This document shows, piece after piece, positions 1 through 5,807 of a DNA stretch of 6,109 bases (the stretch's first letter is position 1; every line of letters starts with the position of its first letter). The notes beneath the pieces are model-generated. The model was not told the DNA's origin. It saw only the letters and a list, made by a program, of their open reading frames with translations, and searched no databases. Made by a program: the position numbers and the translations under genes. Source of the stretch: Coxiellaceae bacterium (GTDB lineage Bacteria > Pseudomonadota > Gammaproteobacteria > Coxiellales > Coxiellaceae); assembly GCA_014238325.1 (NCBI GenBank), contig JABABH010000213.1, positions 1-6,109 on the forward strand. The letters are read 5' to 3'.

Positions 1-2
1 AG

Positions 3-440
3 TTTAAGTCAGATGCTTTACGTGGGCTTCGAGCACAATATCCAGATGCGGCAGTATTGGTGCACCCTGAATCACCGTTGGCTGTTATAGAGCAAGCGAC
101 TGTAGTGGGCTCGACTTCTCGATTAATACGAGCCTCACAGGAGTTAGAGCAAGACTGTTTTATTGTGGCCACGGATCGAGGTATTTTTTATAAAATGCAG
201 CAATTATCTCCACACAAGACTTTTCTAGAAGCGCCAACAGGAGGGGTAGGAGCCACATGTCGTAGCTGTGGCCATTGTCCATGGATGGCCATGAATACCC
301 TAGATAATTTGGTGACTTCTTTACAAAATAGCGATGATGAAATATTAGTATTGCCTCAGATTGCTGATCAAGCAAGGTCTTCTCTACAGCGAATGTTGAA
401 TTTTAGTCGTCAACACCACAGGGCGCATGCAGGATCCTGA
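3..440 (+). CDS. nadA: Quinolinate synthase NadA, C-terminal part (5' end outside window)
   Basis: Quinolinate synthase condenses iminoaspartate with dihydroxyacetone phosphate to give quinolinate, the first committed intermediate of de novo NAD synthesis, in the cytoplasm. The reading frame is open from the left edge and 145 codons are visible, so roughly the last 40% of a protein that is usually about 350 residues. Recognisable family segments are an HPE motif (bases 63-71), VGSTS (near 105-119), VATDRGIFYKMQQ (near 165-203), EAPTGG, and the CRSCGHCPWMAMN block. In that block the cysteines at 258-260, 267-269 and 276-278 form CxxCxxC. In E. coli NadA the last of these ligates the [4Fe-4S] cluster and the first two form a redox-active pair. 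The residue after HPE is Ser, where many homologues such as E. coli have Cys. The stop is one base from the next start. The upstream catalytic half and the promoter are outside the window. Confidence 0.95.
   Translation, partial: FKSDALRGLRAQYPDAAVLVHPESPLAVIEQATVVGSTSRLIRASQELEQDCFIVATDRGIFYKMQQLSPHKTFLEAPTGGVGATCRSCGHCPWMAMNTLDNLVTSLQNSDDEILVLPQIADQARSSLQRMLNFSRQHHRAHAGS
431..434 (+). promoter_or_regulatory. Ribosome binding site deciding the ferredoxin start at 442
   Basis: AGGA lies 7 bases before the ATG at 442 and inside the last codons of nadA. The in-frame ATG at 427 has only AGGG three bases upstream, which is too close for good initiation. This favours 442 as the start and suggests that ribosomes finishing nadA re-initiate there. 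Confidence 0.6.
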
Positions 441-441
441 T

Positions 442-783
442 ATGAATCGTACTGAGTGTTTAGAACAAAAAATGTCTGCCTTGCAGTTATCGAAGATCCA
501 GTATCATATTTTTTTATGCTGTGATCAGGCTCGTGCTAAGTGTTGCCAATATGAGGCGGGTGTAGAGTCTTGGGAATATTTAAAGCGCCGCTTGCAAGAA
601 TTGGCGTTGCCTTGGATTTATCGTACTAAAGCTAATTGTTTGCGCGTTTGTTGTGAGGGGCCGATTATAGTGGTGTATCCAGAAGGTATCTGGTATCACT
701 CTTGTTCTCCTGCCGTGATTGAACGTATTATCCAAGAACATTGTGTTTTAGGGAAGCCTGTGGAAGCGTATCGATTTTTATGA
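442..783 (+). CDS. Thioredoxin-like [2Fe-2S] ferredoxin
   Basis: A 113-residue cytoplasmic protein of the thioredoxin-fold [2Fe-2S] ferredoxin family (related to Aquifex Fd and to the NuoE ferredoxin domain), expected to carry single electrons. Seen in the sequence: a YHIFLC segment around residue 26, a second cysteine group at 34-35, then TKANCLRVCCEGP (C66, C70, C71), VVYPEGIWY (about 78-85) and a C-terminal IIQEHCVLGKPVE block. This is the family's usual C...C...CxxxC cluster layout followed by the EGP..VVYPEG..Y signature. Three of the four ligand positions carry a doubled cysteine (26-27, 34-35, 70-71), and the first spacing looks about two residues shorter than in relatives I recall. 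ATG 442 was chosen over 427 because of Shine-Dalgarno spacing. The start lies one base after the nadA stop, so co-transcription and translational coupling are likely. The redox partner is unknown; NadA is a candidate only by position. Confidence 0.88.
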   Translation: MNRTECLEQKMSALQLSKIQYHIFLCCDQARAKCCQYEAGVESWEYLKRRLQELALPWIYRTKANCLRVCCEGPIIVVYPEGIWYHSCSPAVIERIIQEHCVLGKPVEAYRFL

Positions 784-803
784 CTCATGCCTCCTAGAGT
801 CGT
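780..803 (+). repeat. Short inverted repeat at the end of the ferredoxin gene
   Basis: The segment 780-786 can pair with 797-803 (core GACTC/GAGTC, plus one G-T wobble and one A-T pair) around a 10-base loop, overlapping the stop codon. No T-run follows, so it is not a convincing intrinsic terminator. It could be a transcript-stabilising or pausing stem between the ferredoxin and DUF2797 genes, or chance. The rest of the 784-870 gap shows no clear promoter. Confidence 0.25.
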
Positions 804-857
804 GGATGCGTTGGCGATAGCTTTTCAATGGCTGTAGAGGGCAAATCTATCCATCTT

Positions 858-863
858 GAAGGG
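858..863 (+). promoter_or_regulatory. Ribosome binding site deciding the DUF2797 start at 871
   Basis: GAAGGG sits 7 bases before ATG 871. An in-frame TTG at 856 would extend the protein by five residues, but its nearest purine-rich stretch (836-841) is 14 bases away, and the good site would then be inside the coding region. ATG 871 is therefore preferred. Confidence 0.6.
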
Positions 864-870
864 CCAAGCC

Positions 871-1698
871 ATGCAAAATGAACTCAGCATCTTAAGAAAA
901 CTCAAGGGTGTCTATTGTGATCCGATTGAATATTATGTTAGAATCGACGGTAAAGAAGTTTGTTTAAATAGTTGGGTGGGTAAAACGATTCAGCTATCTT
1001 ATACAGGTTGCATATACTGTATTCAGTGTGAAAGAAGGATAAAGAAAAGCTTTCAACAAGGCTTTTGTTTTCCGTGTTTTTTGCAGTTGAAGGAATGTCA
1101 ACTCTGTATTATTCATCCAGAACGTTGTATGGTAGAGCAGGGTGTGTGTTCAGTGGAACATTGGGCACATTCCCAATGCTTCGGCCCCCATATCGTTTAT
1201 TTGGCTAATTCATCTGGTTTAAAGGTAGGTATTACCCGTCAGTGGAACCTGATAACGCGTTGGATTGATCAGGGTGCCTTGCAAGGGTTGCCCCTCTTGA
1301 GTGCCAGCAATCGTTGTCGTGCCGGTATGGTAGAAGTTGCTTTAAAAGCTTATGTTGCAGATCGCACGAATTGGCGAGTGATGCTCAAAAATGAGGTTCC
1401 GCTTGTAGACTTACTAGCTGCTCGTGAGGATTTGTATAGTCGGGCTAAAGATGTGATCGCTTCGCTTCGAGCAGAATCTCCGCCGGGTACTATTGATGTG
1501 ATAGCGTCTGATAGCGTGACGCGTTTAAATTACCCTATTCTGGAGGCACCGACCCGTATTGCGGCCTTGTCTTTTGATAAGAACCCCATGATTCAGGGAC
1601 GTCTATTAGGTATTAAAGGACAATATCTTATTTTCCATCAGGCCGTGTTGAATATACGCAAGTTTGGCGGATATGAGGTTAATTGGCAGTTGGCTTGA
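871..1698 (+). CDS. DUF2797 family protein, cysteine-rich with GIY-YIG-like core
   Basis: A 275-residue protein matching the pattern of the DUF2797 family, whose function I do not know. Residues 8-45 hold the family's opening block (LRKLKG, then LNSWVGKTIQL). Residues 47-103 are packed with cysteines: CxxC at 50/53, 66/69 and 76/79, plus C47, C86, C93 and C103, consistent with one or two structural zinc sites. The motif KKSFQQGFC is typical of the family. Residues 107-136 read VYLANSSGLKVGITR, then TRWIDQGA, and are followed by E155 in MVEVALKAYVADRTNW. The YL...KVGIT...R...E order resembles the GIY-YIG/T5orf172 fold, which suggests nucleic-acid binding or cleavage; this is inference. The last 100 residues are less conserved in appearance. 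No signal peptide or membrane segment is visible. It may be read through from nadA-ferredoxin, since no promoter is obvious in the 87-base gap. Confidence 0.85.
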   Translation: MQNELSILRKLKGVYCDPIEYYVRIDGKEVCLNSWVGKTIQLSYTGCIYCIQCERRIKKSFQQGFCFPCFLQLKECQLCIIHPERCMVEQGVCSVEHWAHSQCFGPHIVYLANSSGLKVGITRQWNLITRWIDQGALQGLPLLSASNRCRAGMVEVALKAYVADRTNWRVMLKNEVPLVDLLAAREDLYSRAKDVIASLRAESPPGTIDVIASDSVTRLNYPILEAPTRIAALSFDKNPMIQGRLLGIKGQYLIFHQAVLNIRKFGGYEVNWQLA

Positions 1699-1712
1699 AG
1701 CGAGTTTGGCAT

Positions 1713-1729
1713 AGAGCGTGCTCTTTTTT
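1713..1729 (+). terminator. Weak intrinsic terminator candidate after DUF2797
   Basis: AGAGC (1713-1717) and GCTCT (1720-1724) are complementary and are followed directly by a run of six T (1724-1729). In practice the stem would be 4 bp with a CGTG tetraloop, which is short. The T-run and its position 15 bases after the DUF2797 stop favour a terminator. A second pairing, GCTC (1720-1723) with GAGC (1730-1733) around the T-run, competes with it. Confidence 0.4.
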
Positions 1730-1738
1730 GAGCGTTCA

Positions 1739-1792
1739 TATGCTGGATCTTCGTGATTCTCTCGCCTGAGTAGTATAATATCGTCCAGCATA
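1739..1792 (+). repeat. 9-bp perfect inverted repeat bracketing the ppa promoter
   Basis: TATGCTGGA (1739-1747) and TCCAGCATA (1784-1792) are exact reverse complements separated by 36 bases. The -10 box and the weak -35 lie between the arms, and the right arm covers the predicted transcription start. The layout could be a two-site operator for a dimeric regulator or a degraded palindromic element. No T-run follows the right arm, so it is not a terminator. Confidence 0.5.
1751..1779 (+). promoter_or_regulatory. Predicted sigma-70 promoter for ppa-putA
   Basis: A perfect TATAAT -10 box occupies 1774-1779. Seventeen bases upstream is TCGTGA (1751-1756), which matches only three of six positions of the -35 consensus, so activity may need an activator or rely on the strong -10. 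The expected transcription start is near 1786, giving a ppa leader of about 100 bases. It is the only clear promoter in the 191-base gap before ppa. Confidence 0.55.
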
Positions 1793-1819
1793 GCAAGGTT
1801 GCGTGGAGCATGCCTTGCT
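1792..1819 (+). other. Stem-loop in the ppa 5' leader
   Basis: AGCAAGG (1792-1798) pairs with CCTTGCT (1813-1819). An inner TGC/GCA pair (1800-1802 with 1808-1810) closes a GTGGA loop. The structure would form at the very start of the predicted ppa-putA transcript. No T-run follows, so it is not an intrinsic terminator. A role in mRNA stability or control is possible but unproven. I do not recognise a known riboswitch. Confidence 0.35.
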
Positions 1820-1877
1820 CACGTTGTGATGTATCGCCCGTCATGGGGTGGGTACTGCTTCCAATATACACTTAGTT

Positions 1878-1883
1878 AAGGAG
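1878..1883 (+). promoter_or_regulatory. Strong ribosome binding site of ppa
   Basis: AAGGAG, a near-complete Shine-Dalgarno sequence, ends six bases before ATG 1890. It fixes the start there rather than at the in-frame GTG 1848, which would add 14 residues not found in family members and has no good site upstream. Confidence 0.8.
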
Positions 1884-1889
1884 TCAGAT

Positions 1890-2435
1890 ATGTCGGTGAC
1901 TATTCCAGCAGGAAATACTATTGACGATTTTAATGTCATTATAGAAATTCCAGCTCATGCCGGTGAAATAAAGTATGAGTATCATAAAGATTTTGGATTA
2001 ATTGGCGTGGATCGATTTATGACAACTTCCATGCGTTATCCCTGTAATTACGGCTTTGTACCCAGTACCCTTTCTGAAGATGGTGATCCGATCGATGTAT
2101 TAGTTGAGACACCGCATCCCGTGCAGCCGGGTGCTTTAATGCGCGTTCGAGCTGTAGCCTTATTAAAAATGCGGGATGAAGCGGGTCATGATAGTAAATT
2201 ATTAGCTTTTCCCATCCCTAAAACGTGTAAAGAATACAACCATATTCAGTCGCTAAATGATGTGCCACAGAACTTATTGCATAAGCTTATTCATTTTTTT
2301 GCCCGTTATAAAGATTTAGAGCCGGGTAAATCCGTCACCGTAGAAGGTTGGGAAGACAAGCCGATGGCTGAACAAGAATTTTTTTCAGGGGTCCAGCGTT
2401 TTAAAGATCATCATGCGGCAACCCATATTTCTTAA
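1890..2435 (+). CDS. ppa: Inorganic pyrophosphatase (family I, soluble)
   Basis: Cytoplasmic Mg2+-dependent hydrolase that splits pyrophosphate into two phosphates, pulling nucleic-acid, protein and cofactor synthesis forward. The 181-residue length fits the bacterial family I enzyme (E. coli has 176), normally a homohexamer. All expected active-site residues are visible: E19, K28, E30, R42, Y50, Y54, the DGDPIDVLV signature with D64, D66 and D69, then D96, D101, K103, and Y140-K141. Other hallmarks are VIIEIPA (16-22), VDRFM (40-44), YPCNYGF (50-56) and VEGWE near residue 155. The extra length is a slightly longer histidine-containing tail. The start at 1890 is supported by AAGGAG six bases upstream. 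putA follows after 25 bases with no terminator, so the two are probably co-transcribed. Confidence 0.97.
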   Translation: MSVTIPAGNTIDDFNVIIEIPAHAGEIKYEYHKDFGLIGVDRFMTTSMRYPCNYGFVPSTLSEDGDPIDVLVETPHPVQPGALMRVRAVALLKMRDEAGHDSKLLAFPIPKTCKEYNHIQSLNDVPQNLLHKLIHFFARYKDLEPGKSVTVEGWEDKPMAEQEFFSGVQRFKDHHAATHIS

Positions 2436-2460
2436 CTAACTGATATAAAAGAGCAATAAG

Positions 2461-5400
2461 ATGACTCAATCCATATCGATTCCTTTTTATAAAAAAACAT
2501 TTCCCGATGATGCTGGGTTATATTTTTTTGCTTTAAATGATTTTTATCGCCAAGATGAAACCACGTGTATCCAAGCCTTGTTAAAGGATTTATCGTTTAC
2601 TAAGGAATTAGCCGCCAGAATTGAGCATACGGCGATCGGTTTAATCCAAGAAATTCGCTCAGACGGCACAAAAAAGAGCGCTATCGAGCAATTGATGTTG
2701 CATTATGATTTGTCAACGGAGGAAGGTGTATTATTGATGTGTTTGGCTGAAGCCTTGCTGCGTATTCCTGATAAAGAAGTCGAAATGCTATTGATTCACG
2801 ATAAGTTAACAGCGGCGACTTGGGAGAATCATATTGCAGAGAATGAATCCTTTTTTGTCAGCAGTGCTATTTGGGGGCTAGCTTTATCCGGAAAGATATT
2901 GCAGCGACAGGACTCAGGGCATATTAAAGATATATGGCATCGTTTAATTCAAAAAAGTGGAGAGCCTATTATTCGTGCTGCTGTTCGCAAAGTCATGAGA
3001 CTGATGAGCGAATTATTTGTCTTGGGCAATACCATGCCTGAAGCATTAAAGCGTGTCAAATCGAATCATAGGTATTATCGTTATTCCTATGATATGTTGG
3101 GAGAGGCCGCTTGCACGATGGCAGATGCAAACGAGTATTATCAGGCTTATCATGATGCGATTCAAGCTTTATCCGGACATACTGATCAAGATATCTATGC
3201 AGCACCGAGTATTTCAGTCAAGTTATCAGCTTTACATCCGCGTTATGAGTTTAGCAAACGTGAAACGGTTCTACCTTTTTTAGTTAAGCAATTAAAGGCC
3301 TTGGCTTTATCCGCTAAAAAGGTGGGGATTAGTATCACGATAGATGCCGAGGAAGCTGATCGATTAGAACTCTCCTTAGATATTTTTATGCGGCTTTTTC
3401 GTGACCCGGATTTTACCGATTGGTCAGGATTAGGTCTCGTCGTTCAAGCATACCAAAAGCGCGCCTTTCCGCTATTATCTCGATTGATTGCATTAGCCCG
3501 TGAGCAGGGACGCCGTATCCCTATTCGACTGGTGAAAGGGGCATATTGGGATACTGAAATTAAGCGTACACAAGTGGAAGGCTATGAAAATTACCCTGTA
3601 TTTACGCGTAAAGTGAATACGGATATCTCTTACTTAGTCTGTGTGCAGCAGATGCTGGATGCTAAAGATGCTATTTATCCACAATTTGCAACCCATAATG
3701 CGTATTCGGTGGCAGCCATTTTAGCGATGGATGACGTTCGTGGCTCTAAGCGTGACTTTGAATTGCAGCATTTACAAGGTATGGGGCAGGCATTATACGA
3801 TTACCTCACGCAGCATCTGAAATTGAAGTGCCGGGTCTATGCACCTGTTGGCCCCTATCAGCATTTATTACCCTATTTAGTCAGGCGTTTATTAGAAAAT
3901 GGTGCGAATAGTTCTTTTGTGAATAAAATTTCTGATAGGCAGGTGCCGATTTCCGAATTGGTCGAGAATCCAGCTGCTCAGATCATGCGTTTATCTCAGA
4001 TTCCGCACCCTAAAATACCTCTACCCGTTGATTTGTTTGGATCAGTTAGAAAAAATTCTAAGGGTTTAGACCTAACTCATGCTCAGCAACTCTTAGCGCT
4101 AGCCAAAGGTCTGGAGCAAGCAGAGGAGAAGGTATGGACGGCAGTGCCATCTGTGCAGCATGATAAAGATAAAAAAGGGCAGGCAGTCGAGAACCCGGCT
4201 GATCATCGCAAAACTGTAGGGAACGTTACTTTAGCTGACCTGGAAGACGTAGACGTGGCGGTTTCTCGTGGGACTCAAGCCTTTCTAAAATGGAATGCGC
4301 TAGGTGTCACAAACCGAGCCGATACCTTGCGTAAAACAGCAGACTTATTAGAGGCACATTATGCTGATTTAATCATGCTGATTGTACGTGAGGCGGGCCG
4401 TACTGTTTCCAATGCTTTATCTGAGGTGCGAGAGGCGGTGGACTTTTGTCGTTATTATGCTGAAGAAGCTGAAAACAATCTGGCCGACAAGGTCTTGCCT
4501 AGCTATACTGGCGAACTGGATATATTGCGTATGCATGGTCGTGGTGTGATCCTTTGCATTAGTCCCTGGAATTTTCCTGCAGCCATTTATACAGGTCAAA
4601 TTGCCGCAGCTTTGGTGACGGGTAATGCCGTGATAGCCAAACCATCGGCACAGACCCCCTTGATTGCGGCCCTCATTGCTGGTCTATTTCATGAGGCGGG
4701 TGTGCCGTCGGATATACTGCAATTATTGCCGGGTAGCGGTCGCGTTATCGGGCAGGCTTTAATTGAACATCCTCATGTTGCCGGTGTTATTTTTACCGGT
4801 TCCAATGAGGTAGCACACACAGTTCAAAAAACCTTGGCTGATCGACCGGGCCCTATCGTCCCTTTTGTAGCAGAAACCTCTGGTATCAATGCTATGATTG
4901 CGGATTCTACGATATTGCCGCAGCAGTTGATACACGATGTGATCATGTCGGCATTTGATAGTGCGGGCCAACGATGTTCCGCTTTGAGAATTTTATTGAT
5001 TCAAGAAGACGTGGCAGATACCGTGATCCCTATGCTAGCAGGTGCGATGGCAGAAATCACCGTGGGAGATCCCATGCTGTTTGCCACCGACGTCGGACCG
5101 GTGATTGACGAATCCTCGAAAAAATCATTATTAGGATATGTCGATTTTCTGGAAAAGCAGGGGGGCAAGCTTATTTATCGTGTGCCTTTGCCAGAGGAAT
5201 CTCAATATGGTTCCTTTGTAGCACCAGCAGCCTATGAGCTGCCGAGCTTAGCACTGATTACTCAAGAAGTATTTGGGCCTATCTTGCATGTGGTGCGGTA
5301 TAAATTTAAAGATCTGGATCGCGTTATTGATGAAATTAATCAGCTAGGTTATGGTTTAACCTTTGGTATTCAAAGTCGCATCGATCGTACGGTTGACTAT

Positions 5401-5622
5401 ATTCAAAAGCGTATCAATGCTGGCAATATCTATGTGAATCGTAATATTGTCGGTGCCGTGGTTGGCATGCAACCTTTTGGCGGGGGCTGGTTGTCTGGTA
5501 CGGGCCCTAAGGCTGGTGGTCCGCATTATTTATCACGTTTTTGTATTGAAAAAACCTTAACGATCGATACAACAGCAGCGGGTGGCAATGCGAGTTTGAT
5601 GGCCATGGAAGATAGCGAATAA
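2461..5622 (+). CDS. putA: Bifunctional proline dehydrogenase / delta-1-pyrroline-5-carboxylate dehydrogenase
   Basis: Oxidises proline to glutamate in two steps: FAD-dependent proline dehydrogenase, then NAD+-dependent P5C (glutamate semialdehyde) dehydrogenase with channelling of the intermediate. It has 1053 residues. An N-terminal helical region (about 1-190) leads to the PRODH barrel (about 195-490), which shows SVKLSALHPRY (K254), DAEEADRLE (D295), RLVKGAYWD (R356), THNA (411-414) and RRLLEN (R475, R476, E479). After a linker of low conservation (about 500-590), the aldehyde dehydrogenase domain shows SPWNFP (701-706), FTGS (778-781), general-base E805, the nucleophile C839 in GQRCSALR, EVFGP (936-940) and GTGPKAGG near the end. 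The ribbon-helix-helix DNA-binding domain that opens the 1320-residue E. coli PutA is absent, as is the long C-terminal extension, so this is a short type-A, non-regulatory PutA. Unusual residues are ETSG at 805-808 (commonly ETGG) and W1010 in FGGGWLSG (commonly G). A modest AAGAG Shine-Dalgarno (2449-2453) supports ATG 2461. Confidence 0.97.
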   Translation: MTQSISIPFYKKTFPDDAGLYFFALNDFYRQDETTCIQALLKDLSFTKELAARIEHTAIGLIQEIRSDGTKKSAIEQLMLHYDLSTEEGVLLMCLAEALLRIPDKEVEMLLIHDKLTAATWENHIAENESFFVSSAIWGLALSGKILQRQDSGHIKDIWHRLIQKSGEPIIRAAVRKVMRLMSELFVLGNTMPEALKRVKSNHRYYRYSYDMLGEAACTMADANEYYQAYHDAIQALSGHTDQDIYAAPSISVKLSALHPRYEFSKRETVLPFLVKQLKALALSAKKVGISITIDAEEADRLELSLDIFMRLFRDPDFTDWSGLGLVVQAYQKRAFPLLSRLIALAREQGRRIPIRLVKGAYWDTEIKRTQVEGYENYPVFTRKVNTDISYLVCVQQMLDAKDAIYPQFATHNAYSVAAILAMDDVRGSKRDFELQHLQGMGQALYDYLTQHLKLKCRVYAPVGPYQHLLPYLVRRLLENGANSSFVNKISDRQVPISELVENPAAQIMRLSQIPHPKIPLPVDLFGSVRKNSKGLDLTHAQQLLALAKGLEQAEEKVWTAVPSVQHDKDKKGQAVENPADHRKTVGNVTLADLEDVDVAVSRGTQAFLKWNALGVTNRADTLRKTADLLEAHYADLIMLIVREAGRTVSNALSEVREAVDFCRYYAEEAENNLADKVLPSYTGELDILRMHGRGVILCISPWNFPAAIYTGQIAAALVTGNAVIAKPSAQTPLIAALIAGLFHEAGVPSDILQLLPGSGRVIGQALIEHPHVAGVIFTGSNEVAHTVQKTLADRPGPIVPFVAETSGINAMIADSTILPQQLIHDVIMSAFDSAGQRCSALRILLIQEDVADTVIPMLAGAMAEITVGDPMLFATDVGPVIDESSKKSLLGYVDFLEKQGGKLIYRVPLPEESQYGSFVAPAAYELPSLALITQEVFGPILHVVRYKFKDLDRVIDEINQLGYGLTFGIQSRIDRTVDYIQKRINAGNIYVNRNIVGAVVGMQPFGGGWLSGTGPKAGGPHYLSRFCIEKTLTIDTTAAGGNASLMAMEDSE

Positions 5623-5757
5623 TGGAAGCATGCTGGGTGAGACTATCGCTTCTGCATCGAAGGGTTTAGACGTGATATGCAAGAGGTCTTGTTGTCTTGA
5701 GTGGACATCTGTACTGGGCGCTTGCATAAAAATAAAGGTGCATTATTGCTGATTTTT

Positions 5758-5766
5758 TGCTAGAGT
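5758..5766 (+). promoter_or_regulatory. Candidate extended -10 promoter of the mip-like gene
   Basis: TGC followed by TAGAGT makes an extended -10 element (TGn plus four of six matches to TATAAT), 41 bases before the start codon. The matching -35 position (5738-5743, GTGCAT) is poor, which is common for extended -10 promoters. The rest of the 185-base gap after putA shows no T-run terminator and no other clear signal. Confidence 0.35.
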
Positions 5767-5795
5767 AGTGCAAATTCATACGATGATTGATCCCT

Positions 5796-5800
5796 GGGAG
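5796..5800 (+). promoter_or_regulatory. Ribosome binding site of the mip-like gene
   Basis: GGGAG lies seven bases before ATG 5808. The coding region that follows begins with a signal peptide, which confirms this start. Confidence 0.65.
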
Positions 5801-5807
5801 ATATAAC

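Noticed and set aside
160..375. Open frame of 71 codons on the - strand within nadA
   Set aside because: It lies wholly inside a clear nadA coding region, resembles no family, and has no sign of its own start signals.
811..838. TTGGCG with TGTAGA 16 bases later as a promoter for DUF2797
   Set aside because: The -10 matches consensus at only about three positions, which is no better than expected by chance in AT-rich DNA.
1606..1871. Two overlapping - strand open frames across the end of DUF2797 and the ppa promoter region
   Set aside because: They overlap a real gene and a promoter-like region, and their translations look like random sequence.
3053..3283. Open frame of 76 codons on the + strand in another frame of putA
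   Set aside because: It is a shadow of strongly conserved PutA coding sequence.
4417..4971. Two - strand open frames opposite the P5CDH domain of putA
   Set aside because: They are antisense shadows of conserved motifs such as SPWNFP and GQRCSALR, with no family resemblance.
5622..5669. Fifteen-codon open frame overlapping the putA stop (TAATG)
   Set aside because: It is very short, with no ribosome binding site and no recognisable peptide; the overlap is probably chance.
5680..5691. CAAGAGGTCTTG palindrome considered as the putA terminator
   Set aside because: The stem is only 4-5 bp and no T-run follows.
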